Source: DASUPK01 sp963774305 (GTDB taxonomy: Bacteria; Actinomycetota; Thermoleophilia; Solirubrobacterales; 70-9). Taken from it: a stretch of 64,000 bases of DNA. Position 1 is the first letter of the stretch; every line of letters begins with the position of its first letter. The DNA is taken from positions 186,001 through 250,000 of the forward strand of contig CAVZEM010000003.1 in NCBI GenBank assembly GCA_963774305.1, given 5' to 3'. The position numbers and the translations under genes were made by a program. Positions 1 to 7,989 of this stretch are shown piece by piece. A model generated the notes under the pieces. The model had not been told where the DNA came from and did no database searches. It was given only the letters and a program-made list of their open reading frames with translations.

Positions 1-176
1 AGGTAGCGGACATCCTTGCCCTTCGCGCCCTTGGTCAGGGGGCGGGTGCCGAAGCGGAAGACGTGGCGGTGCTTGCCCTTCGGCGAAGCCGTGGCCGGCG
101 CCGCCGGCGCGGCGACCACCATCAGCGCGAGCGCGGCGAGGGCGCACGCGATCGACCTGGGTCTGCCCATACCCAT
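1..176 (-). CDS. Secreted protein with putative peptidoglycan-binding domain (5' part only)
   Basis: The open frame runs off the left edge of the window. It starts at ATG 176, or at a second ATG at 170. The visible 58 residues begin MGMGRPRS and continue with a hydrophobic stretch ending around APAAPATA, a typical signal peptide. A basic linker follows, then LTKGAKGKDVRYL, which resembles the start of a PG_binding_1 repeat (xLxxGxxGxDVxxLQ). The gene is divergent from thrS. Export is well supported; the peptidoglycan-binding call rests on about a dozen residues and is tentative. Confidence 0.55.
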   Translation of the reverse strand, partial: MGMGRPRSIACALAALALMVVAAPAAPATASPKGKHRHVFRFGTRPLTKGAKGKDVRY

Positions 177-245
177 TGGCTCTCTCAACTGGTGTACGGC
201 GCCCGAGTTGCGCATCCCTGCAAGCTGGGTGGGAACGCCCACCAC

Positions 246-251
246 TAGCCT
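246..251 (+). promoter_or_regulatory. -10 element of a leaderless thrS promoter
   Basis: TAGCCT lies 7 nt upstream of the GTG at 259, matching the actinobacterial leaderless pattern TANNNT-N6/7-RTG. No Shine-Dalgarno sequence lies between them. It supports GTG 259 as the start. Confidence 0.5.
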
Positions 252-258
252 TAGCCGC

Positions 259-2193
259 GTGATCAAGGTCAAGCTGCCCGACGACTCTGAGCTCGAGCTC
301 GACTCCGGCGCCACCGGCGCCGACGCCGCCGCCGCGATCGGCCCGGGGCTCGCGAAGGCGGCGCTCGCGCTCAAGGTCGACGGTGAGCTCCGCGATCTGT
401 CGGCGCCCGTCGCCGACGGCGAGCGAATCGAGATCGTCACGGACAAGAGCCCCGAGGCCCTGGAGCTGATCCGCCACGACGCCGCCCATGTGCTGGCGGA
501 GTCGGTGCTCGATATCTGGCCCAAGGCGAAGATCTCGATCGGACCACCGATCGCCAACGGCTTCTACTACGACATCGAGTTCCCCGACGGCAATCCGGGC
601 GAGGAGGACCTGGCCCGGATCGAGGAGCGGATGCGGGAGCACGTCAAGGCGGACGAGCCCTTCGAGCGCCGCGAGCTCCCCGCGAAGGAGGCGGTCGAGC
701 ACTTCCGCGAGCAGGGCCAGGACTACAAGGTCGAGCTGATCGAGGACCTGATCAGGGACGAGGGCGCCGAGACCGTGTCGCTCTACCGCAACGGCCCCTT
801 CGAGGATCTCTGCCGCGGCCCGCACGGGCCCTCGACCGGCAGGATCGGCGCCTTCAAGCTCACCTCGCTGGCCGGCGCCTACTGGCGCGGCGACGAGACC
901 CGGCAGATGCTGACCCGCGTCTACGGGACGGCATTTCTCGACAAGAAGGAGCTCGAGCAGCACCTGGAGCGCCTGGAGCAGGCGCGCGAGCGCGACCACC
1001 GCAGGCTCGGGCCGGAGCTCGACCTTTTCCAATTCCGTCCCGAGGCTCCCGGGATGCCCTTCTGGCTCCCTCAGGGCACCGTCCTGCTGCGGCTGATCGA
1101 GGCCGAGGTCCGAAAGCAGCTCGACGCCCGCGGCTACGAGGAGATCAAGACCCCGCAGGTGCTCGATGTCGAGCTCTGGCACCGCTCGGGGCACTGGGAC
1201 AACTACAAGGAGAACATGTTCTTCACGGCCCCGGCCGAGCGGGAGGGCTCCGGCGAGGAGCGCCAGTACGCGCTCAAGCCGATGAACTGCCCGGGCGCCT
1301 GCCTGGTCTACGCCTCGGGGCGGCACTCCTACCGGGAGTTGCCCCTGCGCCTCGCGGAGTTCGGCCTCGTCTCGCGCTACGAGCGGGAGGGCGTGCTGCA
1401 CGGGCTGCTCCGCGTCCGCGCCTTCACCCAGGACGACGCCCACGTCTACTGCACGCTCGATCAGGTCACGGACGAGGTCGACTCCATCTGCGCGGGCATC
1501 GACGAGCTCTATGAGCGCTTCGGCTTCGACGAGGTCCGGGTGGAGCTCTCGACACGCCCCGAGAAGTCGATCGGCACCGACGAGCAGTGGGAGCGCGCGG
1601 AGGGGGCACTGCGCGAGGCCCTCGAGCGACAGGGCCGCGAGTACGACGTCAGTCCGGGCGAAGGCACCTTCTACGGCCCGAAGATCGACTTCCACATCAC
1701 CGACGCCCTGGGGCGCTCCTGGCAGTGCGGCACCTGCCAGCTCGACTTCCAGATGCCCGAGCGCTTCGAGCTCTCCTACACCGGGGCGGACAACGCCGAG
1801 CATCGCCCGGTGATGATCCATCGCGCGTTGCTGGGCTCGATGGAGCGCTTCGCGGGGATCCTGATCGAGCACTACGGGGGGCGGTTCCCGCTCTGGCTCG
1901 CGCCCGTGCAGGCCGTCGTCCTGCCGGTTGCCGACCGCCACAACGAGCGCGCCCGCGAGATCGCGGACGCGCTGCGGGTGGCCGGCCTGCGGGGACGCGT
2001 CGACGACCGCACCGAGTCCGTCGGCAAGAAGATCCGCGACGCCGAGCTCTCCAAGGCGCCCTACATGCTGGTCGTGGGCGACAAGGAAGCCGAGTCCGGC
2101 TCGGTCTCGGTGCGCCACCACGGCGACGGGGACCTGGGGGCGATGGAGTTGGAGGCGCTGATTGCGCGAATGACCGAGGAGGCCGGGGATTAG
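259..2193 (+). CDS. thrS: Threonyl-tRNA synthetase
   Basis: Charges tRNA-Thr in the cytoplasm; 644 aa, normal length. The open frame extends upstream to about position 16, but that part is antisense to the divergent secreted-protein gene. The homologous protein begins at GTG 259 (MIKVKLPDD). In order it shows a TGS domain (about 1-60), the editing domain with HDAAHVLAE and the later CRGPH segment, then the class II core with MNCPG (zinc cysteine), RAFTQDDAH, YGPKIDF, WQCGTCQLDF and motif 3 (IHRALLGSMERF), and a C-terminal anticodon-binding domain. It stands just upstream of infC, the usual order. Confidence 0.97.
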   Translation: MIKVKLPDDSELELDSGATGADAAAAIGPGLAKAALALKVDGELRDLSAPVADGERIEIVTDKSPEALELIRHDAAHVLAESVLDIWPKAKISIGPPIANGFYYDIEFPDGNPGEEDLARIEERMREHVKADEPFERRELPAKEAVEHFREQGQDYKVELIEDLIRDEGAETVSLYRNGPFEDLCRGPHGPSTGRIGAFKLTSLAGAYWRGDETRQMLTRVYGTAFLDKKELEQHLERLEQARERDHRRLGPELDLFQFRPEAPGMPFWLPQGTVLLRLIEAEVRKQLDARGYEEIKTPQVLDVELWHRSGHWDNYKENMFFTAPAEREGSGEERQYALKPMNCPGACLVYASGRHSYRELPLRLAEFGLVSRYEREGVLHGLLRVRAFTQDDAHVYCTLDQVTDEVDSICAGIDELYERFGFDEVRVELSTRPEKSIGTDEQWERAEGALREALERQGREYDVSPGEGTFYGPKIDFHITDALGRSWQCGTCQLDFQMPERFELSYTGADNAEHRPVMIHRALLGSMERFAGILIEHYGGRFPLWLAPVQAVVLPVADRHNERAREIADALRVAGLRGRVDDRTESVGKKIRDAELSKAPYMLVVGDKEAESGSVSVRHHGDGDLGAMELEALIARMTEEAGD

Positions 2194-2235
2194 CCACCGA
2201 TTCCCTCACTCCTGGTTCCATCGAGGAGGGGTGTC

Positions 2236-2241
2236 TATACT
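2236..2241 (+). promoter_or_regulatory. -10 box of a probable infC promoter
   Basis: TATACT sits about 110 nt upstream of the infC start in the thrS-infC gap. No convincing -35 is seen (TTCCAT lies only 14 nt upstream). If used, the leader would be about 105 nt, with room for the autoregulation known for IF3/L20 operons in other bacteria. Confidence 0.4.
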
Positions 2242-2352
2242 GGCCGCAATGCCGGGCACCCACACCACGACGCGCGCCTAAGCGCCCCGTGCCCGCCTCA
2301 CCGATCCAATCTCGCCCATCGTCTTCTTGAAGCTCTACCTCATGCGCAGCTA

Positions 2353-2928
2353 GTGGCGGTCTCCCGCTTCGACCGCCGTCCGCCCGAGCGCGATACGACT
2401 CGTATCAACGAGCGAATCCGCGTGCCCGAGGTTCGCCTGATCGACGAGAACGGCGAGCAGGTGGGAATCATCCCGACTCCAGACGCGCTGGAGCGAGCTC
2501 GCGAGAAGGACCTCGACCTGGTCGAGGTTTCTCCGACCTCCAAGCCGCCCGTCTGCCGGATCCTCGACTACTCGAAGTACAAGTACGAGCAGGAGCAGAA
2601 GGCGAAGGCCGCGCGCAAGCACCAACAGCAGGTGAACGTGCGGGAGATCAAGCTGCGCCCGAAGATCGCCCAGCACGACTACGAGACCAAGCGCGGCCAC
2701 GTGGAGCGCTTCCTCAAGCAGCATGACAAGGTCAAGGTGACGATCATGTTCCGTGGCCGCGAGCAGAGCCACCCCGAACGCGGGCGGATGTTGCTCGACC
2801 GCCTGCTGCAGGACGTCTCGGAAATCGGCGTCATGGAGCAGGAGCCCCTCCAGGAGGGGCGGAACATGACGATGCTGCTGGCCCCTGCCCGCGGGGCGGG
2901 GCAGGAGAAGGAAGCGGCCGCGAGCTAG
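2353..2928 (+). CDS. infC: Translation initiation factor IF-3
   Basis: IF-3 binds the 30S subunit and polices start-codon selection. The protein has 191 aa: an N-terminal domain beginning RINERIRVPEVRLID, a lysine-rich helical linker (YSKYKYEQEQKAK), and the C-terminal domain with REIKLRPKIAQHDYETK and VTIMFRGREQSHPE. The start is GTG 2353 without a clear Shine-Dalgarno. A three-codon minicistron ATG-CGC-AGC-TAG ends on the first base of this GTG, which could allow coupling. Its TAG stop interlocks in CTAG with the stop of the convergent minus-strand gene. rpmI, normally next, is 4.4 kb away. Confidence 0.96.
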   Translation: MAVSRFDRRPPERDTTRINERIRVPEVRLIDENGEQVGIIPTPDALERAREKDLDLVEVSPTSKPPVCRILDYSKYKYEQEQKAKAARKHQQQVNVREIKLRPKIAQHDYETKRGHVERFLKQHDKVKVTIMFRGREQSHPERGRMLLDRLLQDVSEIGVMEQEPLQEGRNMTMLLAPARGAGQEKEAAAS

Positions 2929-3628
2929 CCGTAGACGCTCAGGTCGGAGAAGCTGAGTGAGAAACCGGGGAGGGACGAGCTCTGGTAGGGGCCCATCTCC
3001 AGGTAGCTCGGCACGGTGCTCCCGTTCTGGGTGTTGCGCAGCAGGTTCGCCCCGGTGAACTTGCTCGAGACCTGATTCCCGACCCGGAAGCGCAGCCAGC
3101 CCTTCGCCGGGTCCGCGCTCCACATGCCCTCCACCGAAATCGGGAGCCATGCACCGGCGGTGACCGGCACCGTCCAGAGGTCGTGCCAATGCGACATGAA
3201 GACCAGGTTGCCGGAGCGCTGCTGGACTTCGAACATCACGCCGTCGTCCGTGGACATGCCGCTCGGGTATGGCTGGGACTGCTTGATCTCGAACAGCTCG
3301 CGCCAGTTGCTCGTCTGGTTCACCGAGCCGAGCCTGAGCCAGGTGCGGAGCATGCGGTACTGCCCCTCATGCCAGAGTGCAACGGGACTGTCGTTGCGGT
3401 TGTAGCCGAGGGCATCGCGGTTGCCCCAGGCCTGGTCTCCGGAGACGACGGTGAGCTGTCGGTACGGAAGGTTGGCGGGGCCGCCGCTCGACGCCCGAGA
3501 GAGGCGGCCGGAAGCGATCTGGCTGAGGTTCGTGGTGTACATGTCCCGCTGACCGTCGGCACGGGCGCCGGCGAACCCTCCGTAGAGGGCCAGCGGATCC
3601 GCGGCGGAGCAGTCATCGCGCCAGATCG
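2925..3628. repeat. 704-bp perfect direct repeat, copy 1
   Basis: Reads as identical to 5187..5890, base for base (offset 2262). It starts at the stop codon (CTAG) of the minus-strand lyase-like gene and covers its C-terminal catalytic-type domain. Outside it the two genes differ in signal peptide and linker. Confidence 0.95.
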
Positions 3629-4004
3629 CCTGGCTACCGGCCTGCGGGGTGAGGAAGTTAGAGCTCAGATCGGCACTCGCCGTCCGACAGCTTCCGCTCG
3701 GGGGTGGAGGCGCGGGCGGAGGAGTCGTGGTGGTGGGAGGAGTGGTCGGGGTGGTGGTGCCGGACCCGGAGTCACTCATGCCGGGCTTGCAGCGGACGCG
3801 ACTCTTCTTCGCCGCCGGGCTGTTCGAGTCTTGCTTCGCCCGCGCCTTCGTGCAGGAGCGCTTGCTGGCCGAGCTCACGCTGGCGGTCTGGGTTCGGGCC
3901 ATCCCGATGCTTACGGAACCCAGACTGACCGTCGCACAGACGACGAGACCGGCCGCCGCCTGCGAGAGCCGCACCAGTTGCTTCTTCCGAGTTCGAGTAG
4001 CCAT
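2925..4004 (-). CDS. Secreted polysaccharide-lyase-like protein A
   Basis: A 359-aa protein starting at ATG 4004 (MATRTRKKQ) with a signal peptide (AAAGLVVCATVSLGS region), a Lys/Ser/Cys linker, a TTPTTPPTTTTPPPAPPP stretch, and a C-terminal domain of about 240 residues. That domain (GDQAWGNRDALGYN, WLRLGSV, FMSHWHDLWTVP, YLEMGPYQ) has the layout of the heparin-lyase-I-like beta-jelly-roll family. Catalytic residues cannot be assigned by eye, so lyase activity is inferred. The C-terminal domain reads as identical to that of the gene at 5187..6113. The stop interlocks with that of infC. Confidence 0.7.
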   Translation of the reverse strand: MATRTRKKQLVRLSQAAAGLVVCATVSLGSVSIGMARTQTASVSSASKRSCTKARAKQDSNSPAAKKSRVRCKPGMSDSGSGTTTPTTPPTTTTPPPAPPPPSGSCRTASADLSSNFLTPQAGSQAIWRDDCSAADPLALYGGFAGARADGQRDMYTTNLSQIASGRLSRASSGGPANLPYRQLTVVSGDQAWGNRDALGYNRNDSPVALWHEGQYRMLRTWLRLGSVNQTSNWRELFEIKQSQPYPSGMSTDDGVMFEVQQRSGNLVFMSHWHDLWTVPVTAGAWLPISVEGMWSADPAKGWLRFRVGNQVSSKFTGANLLRNTQNGSTVPSYLEMGPYQSSSLPGFSLSFSDLSVYG

Positions 4005-4101
4005 CCCCGGTTGGATCGGGACCGGGGATCGAATACGTAGACCTAAGTAGCGATTTCGACGTCCCACCCATCAATGCGAGGCCCTTGTTTGGACGACCAT
4101 T
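4005..4101 (-). promoter_or_regulatory. Conserved upstream region of lyase-like gene A
   Basis: Blocks match the region upstream of the paralogue (6114..6210) at identical distances from the start: GACGTC ends 54 bp away and TTGGACGACCATT (plus-strand view) begins 85 bp away. A shared promoter or operator is likely; no regulator is identified. Confidence 0.5.
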
Positions 4102-4207
4102 AGGGCTGAGGGCGTGTCGCCAGGGCAGGTAGGTTCGTCAAATTCCGACGCTGGCGGGAGGTTGGCCGCAACTCCCGCCGAGCCATGGGTTTAGCTTCCC
4201 GATCCCC

Positions 4208-5128
4208 ATGAATCGGCTCTTTCCTGCAAGTCGCCGGTGGACGCTGCCCGTTCTCGTGGCGGCATCGCTGCTTTCCCTGGTTGCGTGTCTGGCTCCGGGT
4301 ATCGCCGGCGCCAAGAAAAAGATCAGTCATCACGGCAAGCGACACCGGAGTGGCTTGATCGCGTCGGATACTGCGGCGATTCGCGACCCCAATTCGTTCT
4401 GGGGACGCAACTACTGCGCAAACGATCAGAGAGTCCAGCAGTTCACCAGCGGTGGCGATCCCCACCTGACCGCAACCGGGGCGCCGCAGGGCGACAGCGC
4501 CTTCCGGCGGCTCAGTGTCCTTGACGGGGACGATGCGTTCGGCGAGCGCTGCGAACTCGGCTGGGACGACCGCAAGAGCCCTACGGCCTTCTATCACCAA
4601 GGTGACCACCTGCTCACCGCGATCTCGATACGGCTGCCCACGGAATTCCCGCTCAACGCCTTCGCATGGCAGGCGGTGACGCAGATGAAGTCGGTCCCGA
4701 ACAACACCACGGGTACCCCCGTGCTCGAGCTGGACGCGTATGGGGGACGCTGGCGGCTCCGCCAGAGCCTGTCGCGTTACTCGGCAGGGGATTCGCGTGA
4801 GCTCTGGTCCGCGCCGGCGCGGCTGAACTTCTGGACCCGCTTCCTGTTCGACGTGCGCTATTCGGACCGCAAGAGGGGCGGCTACATCAGGGTCGGGGTG
4901 GATCTGAACGGGGACGGTGACTTCGCCGATCCGGGCGAGCTCAGCCCTGGCATGCGCACCTACACGCTTAAGGTTCAAACGCGCGGCCCGGTCCTCGATG
5001 GGATAAAGCCAGGCAGGGCGATCCCCTCACATCTCCGTGCCGGGATCTACCACCAGACCGACATCCCCTGCCCGGCTCCGATCGGCTGTCCGGTCGACAT
5101 CGACAACGTGCAGGTGGTGCGCCCATGA
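4208..5128 (+). CDS. Secreted polysaccharide-lyase-like protein B
   Basis: A 306-aa exported protein beginning MNRLFPASRRW, with a signal peptide ending near APGIAGA and a basic region. The mature part has GDDAFGERCELGW, FYHQGDHLL, RLPTEFPLNAF, FWTRFLFDVRYS, a calcium-loop-like DLNGDGDF and a C-terminal CPVDIDNVQVV. The pattern GERCELG / lP-FP / W-F-fDv-YS / HLRAGIYH fits polysaccharide lyases of the heparin-lyase-I-like fold. It closely resembles the lipoprotein at 6227..7276, which ends CSVDIDNVQVV. It is the only plus-strand member of the four-gene cluster. The substrate is unknown. Confidence 0.7.
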   Translation: MNRLFPASRRWTLPVLVAASLLSLVACLAPGIAGAKKKISHHGKRHRSGLIASDTAAIRDPNSFWGRNYCANDQRVQQFTSGGDPHLTATGAPQGDSAFRRLSVLDGDDAFGERCELGWDDRKSPTAFYHQGDHLLTAISIRLPTEFPLNAFAWQAVTQMKSVPNNTTGTPVLELDAYGGRWRLRQSLSRYSAGDSRELWSAPARLNFWTRFLFDVRYSDRKRGGYIRVGVDLNGDGDFADPGELSPGMRTYTLKVQTRGPVLDGIKPGRAIPSHLRAGIYHQTDIPCPAPIGCPVDIDNVQVVRP

Positions 5129-5186
5129 CACCCCCCGGGCTCGCACCGACCCGGACTGCCGGCCAGGACCAGCAGGCCGCGGCTTC

Positions 5187-5890
5187 CTAGCCGTAGACGC
5201 TCAGGTCGGAGAAGCTGAGTGAGAAACCGGGGAGGGACGAGCTCTGGTAGGGGCCCATCTCCAGGTAGCTCGGCACGGTGCTCCCGTTCTGGGTGTTGCG
5301 CAGCAGGTTCGCCCCGGTGAACTTGCTCGAGACCTGATTCCCGACCCGGAAGCGCAGCCAGCCCTTCGCCGGGTCCGCGCTCCACATGCCCTCCACCGAA
5401 ATCGGGAGCCATGCACCGGCGGTGACCGGCACCGTCCAGAGGTCGTGCCAATGCGACATGAAGACCAGGTTGCCGGAGCGCTGCTGGACTTCGAACATCA
5501 CGCCGTCGTCCGTGGACATGCCGCTCGGGTATGGCTGGGACTGCTTGATCTCGAACAGCTCGCGCCAGTTGCTCGTCTGGTTCACCGAGCCGAGCCTGAG
5601 CCAGGTGCGGAGCATGCGGTACTGCCCCTCATGCCAGAGTGCAACGGGACTGTCGTTGCGGTTGTAGCCGAGGGCATCGCGGTTGCCCCAGGCCTGGTCT
5701 CCGGAGACGACGGTGAGCTGTCGGTACGGAAGGTTGGCGGGGCCGCCGCTCGACGCCCGAGAGAGGCGGCCGGAAGCGATCTGGCTGAGGTTCGTGGTGT
5801 ACATGTCCCGCTGACCGTCGGCACGGGCGCCGGCGAACCCTCCGTAGAGGGCCAGCGGATCCGCGGCGGAGCAGTCATCGCGCCAGATCG
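5187..5890. repeat. 704-bp perfect direct repeat, copy 2
   Basis: Second copy of 2925..3628, in the same orientation. It again begins at CTAG containing the stop codon. The left flank here is the end of lyase-like gene B instead of infC. Confidence 0.95.
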
Positions 5891-6113
5891 GGTGCGTGCC
5901 ACGCGTGGCCTTGGCCTTTGCGCTGCCCGACCGGCGCTTGCTGTGGCTCTTCTTGCCGTGGCAGACGCCGCGATGCTTTGCCGCTGCGCTCGCGGTCTGG
6001 GCGCCTGCCGGGGCGGAACCCAGGGCCGTCCAGGTCAGCGCTCCGCAGAGTGCCGCCGCGCCCACGAGGGTCAGGCCGCGTCCGAGTCTCCTTGTCCAAG
6101 CCGATCCGTTCAT
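5187..6113 (-). CDS. Secreted polysaccharide-lyase-like protein C
   Basis: A 308-aa protein with a signal peptide (LTLVGAAALCGALTWTALG), a short basic linker rich in Lys/Ser/Arg, and a 233-residue C-terminal domain identical to that of the gene at 2925..4004. The linkers differ: this one lacks the Thr/Pro stretch. The upstream 97 bp is homologous to that of gene A. A conserved promoter, divergent N-terminus and identical C-terminus point to gene conversion of the catalytic-type domain. Function is inferred only from the fold resemblance to heparin-lyase-I-like enzymes. Confidence 0.7.
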   Translation of the reverse strand: MNGSAWTRRLGRGLTLVGAAALCGALTWTALGSAPAGAQTASAAAKHRGVCHGKKSHSKRRSGSAKAKATRGTHPIWRDDCSAADPLALYGGFAGARADGQRDMYTTNLSQIASGRLSRASSGGPANLPYRQLTVVSGDQAWGNRDALGYNRNDSPVALWHEGQYRMLRTWLRLGSVNQTSNWRELFEIKQSQPYPSGMSTDDGVMFEVQQRSGNLVFMSHWHDLWTVPVTAGAWLPISVEGMWSADPAKGWLRFRVGNQVSSKFTGANLLRNTQNGSTVPSYLEMGPYQSSSLPGFSLSFSDLSVYG

Positions 6114-6210
6114 CCCGATATAGATCGGGCACGGGGCGGGAGTACGAAGAATCGAGTACGAAGGTGGACGTCCTACGCATTAATCGCAGACCTGCTGTTG
6201 GACGATCATT
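6114..6210 (-). promoter_or_regulatory. Conserved upstream region of lyase-like gene C
   Basis: Counterpart of 4005..4101, with GACGTC and TTGGACGATCATT (plus-strand view) at the same distances from the ATG. It also has a 9-bp direct repeat TTCGTACTC (minus strand), two copies 14 bp apart, which is not conserved in the other copy. Confidence 0.5.
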
Positions 6211-6226
6211 GCGGCCTCGAGGCCCA

Positions 6227-7276
6227 TCAGGGCTCGACCACCTGGACGTTGTCGATGTCGACCGAGCACCCGGACGGACAGGGATAGTCGGGGTTCTCAT
6301 AGATCCCCGCGCGGAGGTGGTCGGGGATCGACTTTCCCACCGGCCAGGGGCTGGGTTCGTCGCTGTAGGTGCGACCGGGTACTCGCGCCTCCTCGGCGAG
6401 AAGGGTCGGCAAGTGGAACGTGGGACTGACCTCGTGGGCGTCTTCGAAGTCGCCATCTCCGTTGAGATCGGCGTAGACCTTGACGCTGCCCACGCGTGGA
6501 TCCTGGGAATAGGTGACATCGAACGCGAACCTTGTCCAGGTGTATTGGCGAGCGGGCGTGTGCCAGAGGTCGTGCCACGAGTGCACCAGCACCCAGTCGC
6601 CGCCGCGCACTTCCATGTCCAGCATCGGGCCGCCTCCATGTTGGTTGTCGTAGGGCTCTGTCTGCTTCATCTGCATCACGACGCGCCAGCCCGAGCCGGA
6701 CGGGTCGACTCCCTTGCCCAAGCGAAGTGTCATGTATGTCACCCGCCGCTCTCCCTCGTAGTAGAAGACCGTTGGTCCGGGACCGGGGCCGCGCCCGGCG
6801 TCCCGTGTCTCGGTCCAGTTGAAGCCGAGCTCGCAACGCTCCCCGTCGATGTCGTCCCCGTCCATCACCGTTATCTGCCTGTAGCTGTCGGGCGACGGCT
6901 GCGGGCTTCCGAGGGCCGTGAGGTGTGGGTCGCCATCAGAACCACCCTTGACCGGCGATGGCCAGCGGACGCCCGAAAGGTCCGGTGAGGCGTTGTTGAG
7001 GTCGCAGTCGAGGGCCTCGTTCCAGTGGTTCCAGAAATCGATGCTCGGGGATGAGGCTGTATCCGAGGCGACAAGGGCGCAAGAGGTGGGAAGCGTCATC
7101 CCAATCGTCGATCCCTGCTGGGAAAGCGGGCAGTCCGTTGAGTTCCCGACCACGGCATTGCCGGTCGTTCCGCTCGCAGAGGTGCTTCCGGCAGGGGTCT
7201 TCGTGCCCATGCAGCCCGAAAATGCCAGGGCGGCGGCAACGAGGACAAGGACGATGGGAACCGGAAGTCGAATCAT
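6227..7276 (-). CDS. Polysaccharide-lyase-like lipoprotein D
   Basis: A 349-aa protein with a lipoprotein signal: MIRLPVPIVLVLVAAALAF then SGC, the lipobox cysteine, so it should be anchored on the outer face of the membrane. The mature part contains GDDIDGERCELGFN, FYYEGERRVTYMTLRLG, SWHDLWHTP, FAFDVTYSQ, DLNGDGDFEDA and HLRAGIYENPDYPCP, the same architecture as the secreted protein at 4208..5128. The DxNGDGDF segment resembles a calcium-binding loop. It is nearest to rpmI and divergent from it. It probably binds or cleaves an acidic polysaccharide at the cell surface; this is inference. Confidence 0.7.
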   Translation of the reverse strand: MIRLPVPIVLVLVAAALAFSGCMGTKTPAGSTSASGTTGNAVVGNSTDCPLSQQGSTIGMTLPTSCALVASDTASSPSIDFWNHWNEALDCDLNNASPDLSGVRWPSPVKGGSDGDPHLTALGSPQPSPDSYRQITVMDGDDIDGERCELGFNWTETRDAGRGPGPGPTVFYYEGERRVTYMTLRLGKGVDPSGSGWRVVMQMKQTEPYDNQHGGGPMLDMEVRGGDWVLVHSWHDLWHTPARQYTWTRFAFDVTYSQDPRVGSVKVYADLNGDGDFEDAHEVSPTFHLPTLLAEEARVPGRTYSDEPSPWPVGKSIPDHLRAGIYENPDYPCPSGCSVDIDNVQVVEP

Positions 7277-7282
7277 GGGACG

Positions 7283-7288
7283 ACCCTA
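7283..7288 (-). promoter_or_regulatory. -10 element of a leaderless promoter for lipoprotein D
   Basis: On the minus strand TAGGGT lies 6 nt upstream of the ATG at 7276, the TANNNT-N6-ATG leaderless arrangement. Confidence 0.5.
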
Positions 7289-7336
7289 AGGCGTGCGGGT
7301 AAATCTCCCCCATGCGTCTGCTTCAATAACGTCCCG

Positions 7337-7540
7337 ATGCCGAAGATGAAGACCCATTCCGGCGCCAAGAAGCGGTTCCGCAAGACCGCGAAGGGCAAGC
7401 TGCGCGGCAGGCGCGCCTACTCGAGCCACATTCTCGAGAAGAAATCGCCTGGACGGAAGCGGCGCTTCGGCCGGCCCTCGGTGATCTCCGAGGCCGATCG
7501 CAAGCGGGTCAACAAGCTGCTCGTCAAGGGCGGTCGCTGA
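7337..7540 (+). CDS. rpmI: 50S ribosomal protein bL35
   Basis: A 67-aa basic protein with the family start MPKMKTHSGAKKRFRKTAKGK and end RVNKLLV. It is a structural component of the 50S subunit. Start ATG 7337; TAACGT ends 4 nt upstream, so transcription may start at or next to the ATG. This would be needed because infC, its usual operon leader, is separated from it here. The stop overlaps the rplT start by one base (TGATG), indicating coupling. Confidence 0.96.
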   Translation: MPKMKTHSGAKKRFRKTAKGKLRGRRAYSSHILEKKSPGRKRRFGRPSVISEADRKRVNKLLVKGGR

Positions 7541-7899
7541 TGCCTCGCGCCACCAACGCCGTCGCCCGCAAGCGGCGCAAGAAGAAGGTCCTCGGCCGCG
7601 CCAAGGGGTACTTCGGCCGCAAGCACTCGAGCTACCGGCTCGCGCACGAGCAGCTGATGCGCTCGGACGCCTACGCGTACCGCGACAGGCGCACCCGCAA
7701 GAGGGACTTCCGGCGGCTCTGGATCACCCGGATCAACGCCGCCGCCCGGCAGGAGGGTATGAGCTACTCGCAGCTGATCCACGGGCTCAATGAGGCCGGC
7801 GTCGACGTGAACCGCAAGATGCTCGCGGACATCGCTGTCAACGACCCCGATGGTTTTCGCCGATTTGTGGAGCTCGCCCGGGAGGCTGCCGCCACCTAG
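7540..7899 (+). CDS. rplT: 50S ribosomal protein bL20
   Basis: A 119-aa protein, normal length. It begins MPRATNAVARKRRKKKVLGRA and carries FRRLWITRINAAAR and SYSQLIHGLN. bL20 is an early 23S rRNA-binding assembly protein. It is translationally coupled to rpmI by TGATG and followed by a strong intrinsic terminator, which closes the rpmI-rplT unit. Confidence 0.97.
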   Translation: MPRATNAVARKRRKKKVLGRAKGYFGRKHSSYRLAHEQLMRSDAYAYRDRRTRKRDFRRLWITRINAAARQEGMSYSQLIHGLNEAGVDVNRKMLADIAVNDPDGFRRFVELAREAAAT

Positions 7900-7926
7900 C
7901 TCACGGCAGCCAGTGCAAGATTTCCC

Positions 7927-7955
7927 GGGCGGTCCGCAGAGCGGCCGCCCTTTTT
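7927..7955 (+). terminator. Rho-independent terminator after rplT
   Basis: GGGCGGTCCGC and GCGGCCGCCC form a stem with one bulged T and an AGA loop, followed by TTTTT (7951-7955). It ends the rpmI-rplT transcript. Confidence 0.9.
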
Positions 7956-7989
7956 CGTTTCAGGACCGCATGCCCAACCCCGACATCAG

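Noticed and set aside
16..258. Extension of thrS to a TTG at 16
   Set aside because: The region is antisense to a secreted-protein gene, and ThrRS proteins begin at the TGS domain, which fits GTG 259.
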